A DNA stretch of 64,000 nucleotides from Eopsaltria australis (GCA_034509425.1 JAVTVJ010011652.1:2433001-2497000), one strand, 5' to 3'; positions 13,401 to 27,600 are shown, numbered from the stretch's first letter. The notes: generated by a model from the letters alone, not told the origin. Made by a program: numbers and translations.

Positions 13401-16400
13401 GATTCTATCAAAGACATGAAGTTTTTTTCTTTGGGGCCTGATAAAGGAGTAATGCAATAATGGATCCCAGTAATTGCTATTTATGTTTGAAGCAGTGTCC
13501 AGGTTTTGTATTCAGTGTCATGATTTCCTGGTTTGTACTGTCTTTAGTTCCTTCTGCTCTCTGTTATATTCTGGCTGCATGGTAACACACTGTGTTTAAA
13601 GTCCACATTGTCTCTCCAGAAAAGCGGTTGTGCAGGCACCTCTTATTTCTAAATTTTGGGCAAAACTGCAACTGTGCAGCTGCATAGTTGCATAAAATGC
13701 CCTCCATCAGGGCATTTTATCAGTGAATTCTCCCCAAGGCAGCGCGTAAATGAACTCGTGCAGACTTTGAATATAAAAATCTCTAGTTTAGTCCTTTATT
13801 TTTTAAAACTACCTTCATTTTTAAAAAGTACCACACTATCTTGCATTTCTTCATGAACGCACACGAGGTGTGGTGAAAAGTCCAGCTGAAAGCAGAGCAG
13901 CTGTGCAGAGATCCCCCCACTTGGGACAGGCACAGGAGGTGATGCCAGCAGGCTGTGGAACTCGAGCCAGCATCTTCTGGCTCAGGCATCATCTTTGAAA
14001 TCCAGAAGAGACTGCAGGTCTTTGAATATAGTTTACTCCCTCAGAGCTTTATTTCCTTGGGAAATTCACTATTTCCACAATAAAGCACTTCAGTAATAAG
14101 ATTGTTACATCATTTTCTACCTGAGGTTGAGCCCTTTCTCTGTTGGTTCCATATCTGGGTGCTGGGCTGGAAGTTTGTTATTTCTGATTACCTTTTGAAA
14201 GGTTGGATCATTTTAGTGATGTACATGAACTAGCTAAGAAATTGCCTTTCAAGTGGAAAGTGGGTTTTCTGGGACAAACCTCTCTATCCAAAAGAAACAG
14301 AAGCATTACAATCACCTAACAGGAGTTTTCATTTTGAAAAATTCATCTTCTTGACATGGTGATGAAGAGTTTCACCATTGTTTCTTTTCAGTCAAATAGA
14401 TACTTGTGTCCTATAAATGCTGAGATACCCAGTGCTGATACAGTCTGGGAAGAAGCAGAGGGAAGATATTTCAACTTCCCTTTCTTTGTAACAGGCTCTC
14501 CTGTGAGCTGAGAGCATTACAGTACAGCCAAGATGTGGACCAGAGTTTTCCAAAAGACCAATAAAGTGTTCCATGTCCATGAATAATCCTTGGTGCAGCT
14601 GTTCCCCAACCAGCCGGCGTCCACGTGGAGATTTCACATCATGTTTTGTGTGTTTGTCCTTGTCTGTTTTGCACATTATGTTCTGGCCTAAAGAATGTCA
14701 GCTCTGTGGGACAAATGCTTTCATGCCTATCAGCACAGAGTGTAACAGGGTTGGATTCTGCCTCACAACTGGGGATCTTTGCTCTATTGTGATATAAATA
14801 ATAAGCTTAATGCTTAATGAACTTGTGGGAGAAAGATATCTTTGTTAGTTATTCAGTAGCCTTATCTCTTTGAAAAAGATGCTGGCAGTAAAGCTCCCAG
14901 TAAATATGTGAAATTTCCAACAAGGTTCTGGTAATACTGAAGTAAAGCAGAGCCAACGTTCCATACCTGCTGAAAAAAGAGAAGGTAGGAAGGAGAAAAT
15001 AGGAGTCATCTTTTGCCTCACTGCCCAGAAAGTGGCAGGAAAGTGAGGTTGTATTTGAAACAACAGAGCATCAAAATGGAGAAGCAAATTTACTTTGCAG
15101 TCCTCCTTTAAAGGCTCTTCAATTCTTAATACAGTCCTACGGTCAGGACATAACTCTCCTTTCATTACATAAAAATATAGGTGATTGCTGCGAGTATTCA
15201 GAAATGATGTCAGAGCTGATGTATAGGCATCACAAACTTCTCCATTAGAAATTAGCTAAAATGGATGCAAAATTCCTTTTAATCATAGTTCTTGGGAAAA
15301 GTCTGTAGCTTGGGTTTGTAACTGTTCAGTCACATTTGACTCATTTTTCATTAGTTTTTTCTTTATGACTTTTTTATGGAGCTCTCTGAAAACTCCTTCA
15401 GTTCCATAGGGAATTTAAAAGTGAAGGGGAAAGTTGGCTGGCTGTTGCTAAGCAAGATATCTGCAGTGATTTTTGGCTTTAAAGGGTATTGAGCAACGTC
15501 CAGTGCATGATTTTGAGCTTATTCTTAGGAAATATTCTCCAATTTCACACTGTGTCAAAGCTACACAGGTACTTGGCACAGTGTGGGAGACACTGTATGG
15601 GAGACACTGAGCTCAGTTTGTCTTAAGGAATATTCACCCACAATATCCATAACTTCAGTGAGTGCCCTGGGGAACTCAGAGGCTCAACAGTTTTGGTTGT
15701 GAACATGCATTTTTTAAATTTTAAATTTTTAAAGCTTTGAGCCTCAAGGGTTTAATTTTTTTTGTGTTCTGTAAGATTTTCTCACTTCTTGGCTTGTCTG
15801 CTTATGTAAGCAGAAACACTCCCATATCTCTGTGGCATTCATTCCTGTGTTTGGGTACTGGAAATTCAGTTGAGGCTTAGGGAACTTGACAGAAGGGGCT
15901 CACACTGTCCTATAGCTCTTATTTTTTTTTAATTTACTATAGAATAAAAGCATACCATGGACATCACTGCTGATTGATTGCAAACAATTATTTAAATCAT
16001 TGATTTTTAATCATGGTTTGTTCAGTAACCTAGGAAACCTTGATTAGGTTTACATTCAGATTTTTAATTATAAAATACTAATTGATAAACATGAGGGTGC
16101 TTCATATCTGTACACATCTACTTAAACTAATATAGCGCTGCATAAAGTCATCATATTATTTAACATCTATATTTTTCCCTAACAACTATTTTTGCTAATG
16201 AGTTCTCAAACTCTATTTGAATGAATGTTGAAATTTTATTTAGAATGCATAAAGTATCTGTGGATATTTTTTACTTTCAGAAATCTGCTAGACATATAAA
16301 GAATGTAAATGCATTAAAATATATTTTGGTTTGGGAATTTATATTTTTCAAGGGTCTATAGCTTATAAAACTATTTACTTTGTATCACCATGACCTTAAA

Positions 16401-19400
16401 AATTTTTAAAGTGGCACATCTTATACCCTAATTTTGCTCATAAATAGGAAAAGGAAAGCAAGTCTATTCCTTGTGTTTTCAGATCCCATTTTTAACTTTG
16501 ATTTAATTAAAACTTTAAATTCGGATTCTAAATTAATTCCTTTATTTTTTAAATGTCACTATTTAATTCTCCATTTCTTTAGTCTGAATTTTATTGTAAT
16601 AACCTTGCAGGGCAGCTACATTTATGACTTAATACACTGAGCATACAGTGAGTCTAAAATTTTACCCTATCCCCCTTTTTAAGAATAAAAGAAGCAAATC
16701 AACATTCATGACATGATAAAAGTTCAAAGAAATTATGCAAACCCAAGGAGAGTTCCTTTCTGGCAAAAGCCATAGATTGTCCCTAAGAATATGCAATTCT
16801 TCTGAAGACACTGGCCCATTTGTATGATTGTTTCAAGATGATTTATTCTTTTGAAGAATGCTTGCAGTTTTTGAGGCATTTTCATAATTGGAATTACTTT
16901 CTAGGATTAATTTTAGTCCTCACTTTATGTCCTCACTCATAAAAATGGCTAAATTACTCAAGTAGCCTCCATTTGCTCAGCTAATTCCTTTTTTATAAGG
17001 ACTGGTATTTTAATGCTGCTTTATGAATTGTGTTAGATCCTTCTCTGGAAGTGTAGAAGCTTTGTTAGAAACTAACTTCTGGGTGATAGAGCAGCAACTA
17101 AAATGCATTTAAAATGTCGTTGTGGCAGGGCAGGAAGTTTCTGATTTATGACTTTTCTGTCAGAAAATTCCTTTCAAAAAATACCTGTTCTTCAGGAAGA
17201 TGCTTGCAGTCCAGTTTCCCGATTTCTTTTACCTACTTTTGTGTTATGGTAAATTGGACAGAAACGTTGTGAATGGACTGTACAAGTGTACTAAATATGT
17301 GTCAGTTCTTATTTGCCTAAGTGTAACCCCATCTTGAACTTGGAAATCAAAACACATCCATCTCCTCAGCTTCTGCTGCAGGAGTGCCACTCAAAAGCTG
17401 ATTCCAAAGGAAACTCTGGGGGAGGTGCAAGGAATTTCTCAGTAAATGGGTGTTGCATGAGGGGGCATCACTAGCTTGGAAAACACAACTGTGGAGGAGT
17501 TCCCCAGGGAGAGGAGTGTCTGGGAATTGTCATGTTCAGAAAGCCTGCCAGGTAGTAAGTCAGGAATCAGAGGTCACTTCAAAGGAATGTGAGAAGTGAA
17601 TTAGTTGTTAGCTAGACCGTAGTTTGCCATATGTTATCCGGGCATAGAAACCTTCCTAAAGGTTGACATAAGTTTCACTCCTATTTTGGGGAGGCTGCAC
17701 CCTGTTGGAATTGCTTGTTTTCCAAGACTGTTGAAAATTATCCAAAATAGTCTGCAAATGAAGAGACACAATGTGCTATCCATCAGCTGGATATTGAACA
17801 ATGAAGCTCTGAGCTAATGGTGCAATTCCCTTGGGATGCTGTGGGTGGGAATTGTGACTTTGAACTCAGCTGGAGCTACCTGAGTACTGAAATGTGGTAA
17901 AAGAAATGACAGGGTAAAAGACTGACCTCAGCTTAGATGTACCTGGCCCTGGTTTATCCTTCAGAATAGTTCAGGTGGGGCTCTGGGGGTGCTGGGATGG
18001 GATGAAAGCCAAAAACTTTATCTTTCTTTTACAAGCCAATTAAAAATTCTTGTCTTAGATAGTGTGTAGAATATTTGCTCTTTCCTCCTCCTCCTATTTC
18101 ATCCATCCTCTTATTCTCAGTTTAGACACCTGTGTGAAAGACTGGGTTGAAGAAGGGACTGGGATTGATGCAATGGGAAAAGGTTAACTTGGTGATATGA
18201 TGTTTGCAGGGACAGCTTGCAGGAGTAAGGTGTCTGAAGGACATTTGGTTTGGTCTCCTTTGGGAATGAGGTGTAGAAAGATGTGGAAATAGGGAACTGC
18301 CTTTCTCTGTTAAACACTTTACACAAATCAATACAGACCAAACTGGAGATGGGGAAGAGCATTCATGAATGCCAGTTCATGCCATTGTGATTTCTTTCCC
18401 TATTTAATCAACTAAAATAATGTTATTTTCTTTAACTGCTTGTTTTGAAAATATCAGTTTTTCCCAACTTGCCATTTATAATAAACTGTCAAAGCTATAC
18501 TGCACTTCCCATGGGAAATTTATTTCCCTCCATTGTATGTGCCCGGCCTCTTATTGTTAGATTTCAGGAGTACAAGGCTGCCTGTGTGGGTTTGTTTTGC
18601 CTTCAGCAAAAGGGCAATAGCAAATTTGTTCTGACAAACATTTCCCATCCTTGCAGTGGCAAAGAGAAGGGGTTTGGCAGCAGATTTCCTGAGTTACATG
18701 CTCAGATTTAAGTCCTGCATGTACAATTCCCAATATTGTATGTCCTTCTCTGACTTCCAGAACTTATCACAGCCCCGAAGACCAAATGGTTGTGCTTTAA
18801 ACTTTGAAAACATTTGTCATGCTGTGAACATAGTGAGTTTGTATTTTTAGCTTTGACAGAAATAATCTTGAAGATCTGGAAAAGCCTGCATGATATCATC
18901 AAACCTTTCAATTTTAAAGCAAGGCTTTAGAAGGCGTTGCCTGATCTGTGGTTAAAGGGTGACTGAGAAAAAACTCTGGACTCCCTACCTCGATGAGAAA
19001 TTGTAATTGCACAACCTTCAAATTGCCACAGAATAATTACTGGGATATGAGTTGTTTTTCAAGGTGACTAAGAGCTATTTATACTTAGAGATTTCTTGAC
19101 CTTGACTCCAGTGATAATATTTGCCTCTTTCACCACTTCCAAATCACTTGCTCTTTAGGTCCAGCTATGTTTGACAATGCATTTCTGTGTAAGTCAAATG
19201 AAGACTTGTTGTTTCTACTAAGTATTAAAATAACAACAAAAATCTCCCCCCTAGTTCTGCCCTGCTTTTCCTGTTTCAGAGCAGAAGCCTGCTGGTGGTG
19301 TATTTGTAAAACTCACGTATCAATGTTTTATAAGGAGAGGAAATAGTTACAAAAGGAGTGTAATAAGAGTACAAAATACTGTGACTCGGGAGGGGGTTGT

Positions 19401-21439
19401 GGCAGCTTCAGACTTTATCTATTAGATATGTGCTTCTGATGGCCATCAGCATTGAAATGAACTCTTTGGTGACTTAATTATTCATCACTAAATCAGCCTG
19501 CTGTTAGCTTTGTTCACAGAGCTAACCCTGCATGGAGCAGAGTTGGTGTAATCATTCACATGACTTTGCATAACCCTGTTTATTAGGACAAAAGCACACA
19601 GAGATGGTTACTTTCTCATAAATCATATGAGATGAGCAGAGAATGTGGGATAGAAGTATATTTGCTGTTAAATTTTCAAAGCAATCCAAAAGGGAGTGGG
19701 CAAAGTCATACTCTGCTGAGGGTTAATCCAGCTGTAGCAGCTCTGAGCTCACCTGTGCACTATTGGCTGAGAGCAGGGGAGGGAGGCAAAGGCAGAAAAT
19801 CCACTGCTTATTTTAGGCAGTGACAAATGGCTTGCTGTGCAGGATGCTTCACTCCTGGATGTCTGGGGTGATGCAGATGCTAAAAAGGGAAACGCATTTT
19901 CTCGTATCTTTACAAGCAAGGTGTCATGGGTGGCAGCTGAGCCTGACCCGTGTCTTTCAGTGGGGCTGATAAAGGTGGCTGGAGAGTGGAGGTCTCAATA
20001 ATATTTGATATTATGATGCCATTCCCTGCCCCCCCACTTTCCTGTGTTTTTGGGCTGGCTGACTCCACAGCAGAGTCCTTTTGTCCAGGCATTTTCTTTT
20101 GTACCCAGACATGTCAAACATGACATATATCTAAGTGCATAGGGGATCTGTGCTGCTCACTCTGCGTTTTAACAGCACACTGCACTGTCCGCCTCCTCCT
20201 CTTTGTTACCCTGGCTCTGCTGAATGTGTGATGTGCAAGGAACGGGAGTAGGGAAGAATCCAGGTTATATGGCAAAAAGAAAATGCAAGAAAGGTCACAT
20301 TCAAGGGGTGCAGTCTTAGATCCAGGTATGAAGCCAGAGAGAACCATGGTGGGAACCATTGTACACAAATTCAGGAAGGATTCTCAGCTTTTTCAGTCTG
20401 CTCTGGCATATGGTTGTGGACCACTATTCTTACCTCACAGCCTTTTATTTTCAGCATGTGCTGGTTATAGGTTAGACGGATACAGATTGTGCTTAATGTG
20501 ATACTGAGCCCCTGCCTGCATTCGCTGATGACATTCAGCCAAGGGCTTAAATGTGCCTCATGCAGGCCTGAGATCATAATGGCTTTTATTTGTAGAATTT
20601 GGATGAACAAATGGTCTTTTCTTAGCCCAGCCCAGCCCTATTCACTTTCTATTTTAGGAGATAATGATAATTGCTAGCTTTTCATGTATATACTCAACAG
20701 TTTTGCCAGAATTAAAATCAGGTTTATTTAAAAGCCATCACAGCCTAATATGACAGTACTGAGCTATTAGTTTACTTTGATTCTAGACATTCAATGTGTC
20801 TGTTGTATTAGCAGAATGGAAATGATGTTAATTTCCTTTTGCAAAACACTTCAAGGAACTCAGAAAGAATCTAGATGTCATTGGTGCTATAGTATAATAC
20901 AAGGATGCTGCCAACCCCTTGCATTAAACATGAGCACAATAGTAAATCTGGTGCTCAGACTTACTGTGCCTTTGGCTTATAAAGAAGCTATTAAACAGTC
21001 AGAGGTACTTCATGGATCCCTACTTCCCCCATGTATCTGGTTTTGGCATCACTAAAGATGCTGGACTAGGCAGACCTTTTCTGTAAGGCAGTTTATCTCC
21101 TCCCAGTGCCTCGGAAATTAAGTGTTTTAAAAATCTCTTTGTTGATTCCACTTCTGAGAAATTTCATCTTCACAGAAGTTTCCCAGATAAACATGAAAAA
21201 AAGCATGGAAAATATGGCAGAGTTTTTGAGGGAAAATATAGCAGGGAATGTTTCACAGCGTGACAGGCCCCAGGTCAGGGCTGTGGAAGCTGGCACACTA
21301 GGAGGAAGCAGTAGTGCTAGGGAGCTGAGAAATAGTGCTGTTTGAAAACTGCAGTTCAGCACACACTGGGACTGGGGGGAGGATCTCATTTGTCCTTACA
21401 GTCAAAGTCACATTGCATGGTTTCAGATTTAGCTTAAGA

Positions 21440-21590
21440 AAATGAGGGCTGGATGGGACCTCAAGAGATGCTGTAGTATCCGCTCCAAACCAAAGATCAG
21501 CATGCCAAAGCCACTCTGACACGTGTTTGTCCCTTCCTCAGCCCTGTGCTGGAGATTCCAGAGCCTCCCTTGGTGACCTGTTCCAGCCTT
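21440..21590 (-). mobile_element. CR1 LINE fragment (antisense, degraded)
   Basis: The plus-strand phrases 'gggctggatgggacctcaag', 'tctgacacgtgtttgtcc', 'ctggagattcca' and 'gcctcccttggtgacctgtt' followed by 'ccagcctttgctgtc' follow the reverse complement of an older CR1 subfamily tail. The copy is diverged and truncated. It lies between conserved LIM exons, so it is intronic. Confidence 0.75.
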
Positions 21591-22759
21591 TGCTGTCATC
21601 ACAGACTGGCATGGAGCCTTCAGCTGTCATGGCAGAGCAGAGGGATGCATTGCACGGTGTCACTCCTTGTCATTTCATGATTTCAGCTTGTAACATATGT
21701 CCTCTAGAGCAAAGTCCTGCTCTTAGGACATCTCAGGGCTGCCTTTCAAGCCCAAGTTTTGTCAACAGTCTGTGACTCACATTTTGTCACAAGATACCAT
21801 GGCACTTAGTCCCCCTCCCCTCCTATTTTAAGGGATTTGAGAAGAAGAAGAATGCTGATAGAAAGAGGGACATGCCAGTGGTGGGTTCCTGGATAGCAGG
21901 AATGTGCAGCACATATTTCAGGTTCTTTTGGCCCATTATCCAATGAACAGAAGTCATGCCCTTTAGTCAAAAGTACTGACTCTGCTCTCATTATCAGTTG
22001 TGATAATAAACTTAGACTTGCCCTTTTGCAAGGCATGGCGTTGCCTGGGCTCAAACCCGTGAGGAGATGAAGGTTTTTGGGCTATACCTGCTCAGTCAGC
22101 TTGAGTGTTGGAGCCAGGGTGAGCTTTTCCCTGCTGCCTACTGGGCTTTAACAGTTCAGATTGCTCAGTTCTGTTTGTCTCCATTTGTTGTCATTTGTTG
22201 ATGTTCACCAAAGAAACACCAAGTCTGGGGATAATAAAATCTGGGAAATCTTTTGTTCCAGGCTGTCTCCTCTGTGGCTTCCATGAGTGCCTCAGCTGAT
22301 GGGCATTCCCTTTCCACTTCACTGCGCTTGCAGGCCCTCCCCTCCCTCAGTCCTTCTGTCCCCTGAGGCTGGGCACAGAAGCACAACCCTTGCAGTTCAG
22401 TGCTGTCTGCCACATCAGTCTCTTCACATCTTACACGTGCTGGATTACCCCTTAACAGGAAATATTTCTGAGTATTTCATGTTTGAAGGGAGAGGAACGG
22501 AAGCTTGGAGCTGAGCTAGAGATTTCTGATGTAACATGAGATATTGTGGCACCCCCTGGGACAGAGCGCTCCTGGCTTCTGGTGTCCATTCTGCCATCAC
22601 AGTCCTACAGGACTGCAGTGAAAAGTGACTGCCAGGGAAGTACCAATATCCCTGAGCGAGAGTCCTTTTGCCGATTAGAAAACAGGAAAACTTCGGTTTC
22701 CCATACGTGCAGGTGGGAGACAATGTGCCCTCCCTGCAGCCTTCACCACGGTCACAGGG

Positions 22760-22803
22760 CTGTCCCCCTGCCCTGGGCTGTCCCCCTGCCCTGGGCTGTC
22801 CCT
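22760..22803. repeat. 18-bp tandem repeat (2.4 copies)
   Basis: The unit CTGTCCCCCTGCCCTGGG occurs twice head to tail from 22760, plus a partial third copy. It sits in the GC-rich patch of this intron and explains the repeated Pro/Gly residues in the short open frames that cross it. Confidence 0.85.
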
Positions 22804-23291
22804 GCAGGAGGGTCTGTGCCCTGCTCCCGGCTGTGCCACACGCGGGCTCTGCTGCCACCCAACGGGGACATCAGTGTCCTGTGCTGCTCGCCCGGCCTCG
22901 CTCAGCTCCGTGTGAGCACCCACGGTCTGCTAAAAGCACAACCACAAACCCTGATTGCTGTAGAAGACAGGAGCTTTCTGCAGTGAGGATTTTTGTAGGT
23001 TGTTCCTAACAGAATCTGAAGTTTGTACAGAGCTTGCCAGGTGGTCTTTGAATAATGAACAGCATGAAAAGCAGGAGAAATGCTTTCCCCCTTCTACCGA
23101 GTATATCTGTAATGGCAAAGATTGAGTCTTTGTACAGGACCCGGGGAGGGTTTAAGGAAAGGAAGATGCACCTTTGCACTGCTGTGTAGTTCGTCCCTTT
23201 GGCTACCAAGTGTTGTGATGGGTGGGCAGTTAATTAGGGTTAATGAACCAAGTAGCTGACAACAAATGCATGTTTGTTTGCTTGTTTGCAG

Positions 23292-23418
23292 ATTGTGCAG
23301 GCTGTGGAAGAGACATCAAAAATGGACAAGCATTGCTAGCCCTGGATAAGCAGTGGCACCTGGGGTGCTTTAAGTGCAAGGCCTGTGGGAAGGTCCTAAC
23401 TGGGGAATACATCAGCAA
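23292..23418 (+). CDS. ABLIM1: ABLIM1 exon: LIM3
   Basis: The exon starts after TTTGCAG with AT (completing Asn) and ends AGC AA before GTGAGT (127 nt, phase 1 in, phase 2 out). It encodes CAGCGRDIKNGQALLALDK, QWHLGCFKCKACGK and VLTGEYISK, with the last Lys shared with the next exon. LIM3 zinc ligands visible are CAGC, His-x2-Cys in HLGC and the pair CKAC. The last ligand pair comes from the next exon. The only difference from human ABLIM1 that I notice is Ala for Ser in CKAC. Confidence 0.96.
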
Positions 23419-24545
23419 GTGAGTAACCTCTGCTTTTCTTCTGAACTCGTGGCACAGTTGTAGCTGCTAGCAGGGAAGGGCTTGCAGCAAAATTCACATC
23501 TGGAAGTCCTGTTTTGACCACCTTTTCATATGCACCAAAAATCTTTGCTCCCAGTGAGAGCTGAGCTGGGAAAGTGAACTGAAAGGTGATGTTTAATGAT
23601 ACCAGTATATTTTTAACACCGTTCTGAAAGAGGTATCATTCCATATTCCTGTAGAGAATTAGGTTTGTTGCATACATTTTCTGTAGTAATCAGATAAAGC
23701 ATTGTGTCATTTCGCTTTCCAATCTGTGATTTTGAGGAAAAAAAAAGTAGGAATTTGGCCATTTCTTACCTTTGCTAGATAAGAGAGTAAATGTGATGAT
23801 GTGATTGACCTGACATTGTATTTCTCATCTCCATATAAGAAACTAAAGAAGAGGGTTTTGAGCGAAGATGTAGAGAAAGAGAATAGAGAAACGATAAAAC
23901 AAGAATGAAGATACAGTTTCTTTTTCCCCCTCAAGCATATAGCAAAGAGAAAAATGAGGAAACTATGTACATTTCACAAATCTGTCATTTGGGTGTGTAT
24001 AATATTTATAAGAATTGGCATCTCTAATCTCTCCAAAATAAAATCTGGTGCCTGAGAAAGGCTCCTAGGCTGACTAGTGAACATACTTTTACTGCATGTT
24101 CCTTGTTCTTACTAAAAAACTACATTATCTTACACTTAAAAGCAATTGCTTATAGTCTTGCAGACTACCAAAGGCTTTTTTTCTGAAATGAACAAAAACT
24201 GTCTGCCTGTGATAGACTGTGATCTGCTCTCACCCCCAGAGACAGTCACACTGATTCCCTGGAACTGCATCACCTGTAGGTGGACAGAGTCTGCACTAAA
24301 GAAGGTTTATTTCAGTGGTTTCTCCTGGATGCCTTTTCCTGATGGGAATTTAAGGAATAATTCTAAGGGTCATTAGTGTGAATATGATTTTTGCTTCTTA
24401 TACTACAAAGTGTTCCCCTTGAACTCTCCCCATTTTCCTGTGTCTGTGTGTAGGAGTTTCAAACTGAAGACAAATGAAGAGAGTAAGTCATGCTGTAACC
24501 TGATTAATAAGAAGTGGTTTGTAATTTGTGGATTTTCTTTTTCAG
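23419..24545 (+). other. ABLIM1: ABLIM1 intron (1.1 kb)
   Basis: Short intron with donor GTGAGT and acceptor CTTTTTCAG. It is AT-rich unique sequence with no other feature that I can see. Confidence 0.85.
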
Positions 24546-24639
24546 AGATGGTGCTCCTTACTGTGAAAAGGACTACCAGGTTCTTTTTGGAGTCAAGTGT
24601 GAAGCATGTCACCAGTTCATTACTGGGAAAGTCCTAGAG
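24546..24639 (+). CDS. ABLIM1: ABLIM1 exon: end of LIM3 and start of LIM4
   Basis: The exon starts after CTTTTTCAG with A (completing Lys) and ends GAG before GTAGGT (94 nt, phase 2 in, phase 0 out). It encodes DGAPYCEKDYQVLFGVKC, EACHQFITGKVLE. The last LIM3 ligands are the Cys and Asp of CEKD. LIM4 opens with CEAC. Val in YQVLFG differs from Gly in human. The reading frame stays open for about 100 codons into the following intron, to a stop at about 24939, so a retained-intron transcript would end with a truncated LIM protein. Confidence 0.96.
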
Positions 24640-27600
24640 GTAGGTGTTTTGCAAATTAGAGTTCATGAAGAATGGAGCCATGTCCCATTATGTCCTCATG
24701 TAACTGCAGAGAATACAAAAATTCTCATAGAAAGGCTTCCTGCTGATTCTAGAACAAAGTGGCTGATTTTCAGAATTATTTTCAGTGTTTTAGTTTTGCA
24801 GTCATCAGGAGAAGTGTGTGATATATTAATTGCACTAGTTTCTATGGATCTGTGGTTTCAGTTTTCCTCTTTTCATGGTGATCTCCAAAGCCTATTGCAC
24901 TGCTTATTCTGTGTCAGATTTGATATATTTACAGAATAATTTGAGTACTGGCATCACCTTTGGCAACCATAAGTTTGTCAGAACTTACCACATGAGATTT
25001 ACACATGATCTGAATTATGCTGAGAAGATGAGAGGGAGAAATGTAGTGGAGAGGTAAATTATGTGTTCAGAGATGAGAAGGCAGAAACCATCTCAATAAT
25101 CTCCTTTGCTGACTCTTATTTTGAGTCCTCAACATTCTCATTCAAACCTTTTTAGAGATCTCTCATGGCTGTGGTAAGTCCCCTTTGAGCTGAAATCCTT
25201 ATACTGTGCATGGATTCCTCTGTGTCATTATTGAACTGTTTAAGGGGCCAAAATGCAGAGGATCTTCCTTGTTATTGAGATATGAGAAGCAAAACTGCTA
25301 TCTCTTGTCCCAGTAGGAAACTGTTCAGTGGAAAGAACCTAAGCTTTGAGCTCAGGTCAGGAACTGGACTGTTTTTCAGTGAATAACTGAAAATAAACCT
25401 GAAAGTGTCACAAAAAATAAAAGCAGCTGGAAGTCACTAGTGAAAGTGTGCTACAGGTTCCCTTCTTTGTGTCCCATCTACTACAAATGTAAGACTGTGT
25501 CAGCCCTCATGTGAGAGGTTTCAGGTTTGACATAAAGTACTATTATGCTTTAAGTTGTGGAGGTTTCTTCAGTTCAGCATTCAAAATATTAACCATTCAC
25601 CATGAGAGACTCAGAGCTCGTGTGGACACCCTGTGCATTTGTCACTGCATGCACTGGAAGGATGCACAGTTCTTTCATTAGCCAGACTCTTAGCCTGCCT
25701 CCTTTGAAATGTGTATCTAATTCCTTTGGAGACCTGCACAGATAATTACTGAGAACAGCCTGAGTTTTCCCCTGAGTAGGAAGGCTGTGTCTCTGGCTTT
25801 CTTCTTCTGGCCTGCCACCATCTGCTTATCTATTCCTGTCTAGTGATGAGTTTTGCAATTTAGCATTATGTGTTGGAGACACCTTAGTTGCAATGTTGTG
25901 CAGGAGAGAAGTAATTGGATTTGCGAGACCGGGAAACATAAAATAATGCTAAAATTATTTTAGGTCTACATGACAGTTGCTCTAACCTATAAGCAATGCA
26001 ATCTATTCAGATGAAAATGACAAAAGAGAGGGTTATTGGAGTCTGTGGAGAACTGGGAAAAAATAAACTATTTCTACCTGGAGCATTTTGTGTAGTAGCT
26101 GTGAATATAACAAGGTTGCACTCATGTGACTCTTCCCAGCATCAGCAAGGAAGAAACCTAGCTGTTTGAGGGGTCATGAGCTGCATCCTACCAGAACTGG
26201 ATAACCTGAGACTAGGGAAAGATTGGTTCAATTGATCTGTCTTGGCTGTCCATCATAATTTATGCTAAAGTTCAGGTTACCAGAGATGTATACTGGGCAG
26301 AATCTTGGTGCTCATTTTAGCTCCCAGGGGAGTTTCTCACTTCGTGGTTCTTATTCTTCTATGACTATTCATTATCAGAAGATGAGGCAATATTTGCTGC
26401 AGAAAGGAAGCATGTCCAAACTCTTGCAAGGGTGTTCCTCTTCTGAGAATCAAAACCAGATAAAAAAGATAAAGTTTTTTCTATTTGACCTGGCTCCTGC
26501 AGCATCAGACTTTTCTGATGAATTAGAAACAGAGCTTTTGAATGATCTTATCAGTAATGAAAACGTGAAGCGTGCTAAGTTCTGGTTGAGGCTAGAAATT
26601 TTACTTGAATATTTGTGGCTCTCACTGGTTATCAGAGACACAACCCAAAATAGTGCAGCAGAGGGCAGCAGTGGTTCTTAGCACAAAACAGACCAAACTC
26701 CTTGAAGGCCTGTAGAAGTTGTGCTGCTCTGACTGCTGACTGTAAAGTGTAGGCTGGCCAACTTGTTAGAAATTCTCACCAAAGAAATGAGCGTTGTGTA
26801 GCCAGGGAGGCCATGCGGACACTGGCTTAACTGAATTGCAGAGTGTATTAGCAGCTTGGATAGGCCATGATTTAAGTTCTCCAGGTATCATCTGGGAATG
26901 CAGATGCAGGAGAGACATTCAAACACTCTGTCTTTTAAGTGATGCTGGAAAAGTTTGGAAGATCAGGTGAGCAGCTGCTGTTCAACAATCAGAGCAGTTT
27001 ATTAGAACTGTGGGCTCGTTTTGTGGCTCATCACTGTCAGAGCTGCACAAGTTCCAAAGGGGCAGTGCTAATGCCTCTAAATATAACTCAAGGAACTAAT
27101 AAGTCAAAAGCTAGCATGAGAAAATCATGTGTCACGTGTGTCCCCTTTGGGCAGGAGAGGTCGTCTAAAGGATGGGGTCAGAGCATCACATAAATCCTCT
27201 GGTAATAGAGGAGATGAGAGATTGGAAGCAGCCACGGGGCCACAGGAGATAATTCACAGAACAGAATGCCACAGTTCAGAGAGGGCTGCAGACCTGTTTG
27301 AGGCAGGACAATTAGCAATCTCCTTATCCTGTACTGGAAATCACCCCCAACCTTTCAGTTCACTTGAAGTTTTAATTTGGATGAAGCTTGGGATTCTCAC
27401 AGGAGGATCACTGTCTTCCCTCTTTGTTTCCTTTGGCAATGTTTCTTTGGAAATGTAGGTATTTTTGATGATTTGTATCATGTGGGTTGTCTCTTGTCCT
27501 GCTGTTTCCCTCTTGGGAAGGAAACCATATTCTTGGTGTGAAGTAGCACACTTAGAGGAATTGTCTGGATAGAGGTTATGTCTGCCCAGCTCAAATTATA

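Larger units (their letters stand above)
10473..23291 (+). other. ABLIM1: ABLIM1 intron (12.8 kb)
   Basis: Large intron between the LIM2 and LIM3 exons. It is mostly unique sequence and very AT-rich at about 12880-13130 and 15920-16680. It holds one antisense CR1 fragment (21440-21590) and a GC-richer patch near 22540-22930 with an 18-bp tandem repeat. I see no convincing hidden exon; open frames are short and unrecognised. Confidence 0.82.

Noticed and set aside
22445..23009. Overlapping open frames in a GC-rich intron patch as an exon or CpG island
   Set aside because: The frames arise from GC-rich sequence and an 18-bp tandem repeat. CpG density is modest and there are no splice borders fitting the phase 1 junction of this intron.
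26262..26681. 139-codon plus-strand frame as a possible gene
   Set aside because: One frame of this length is expected by chance in 64 kb at this base content, and neither composition nor motifs point to a protein family.
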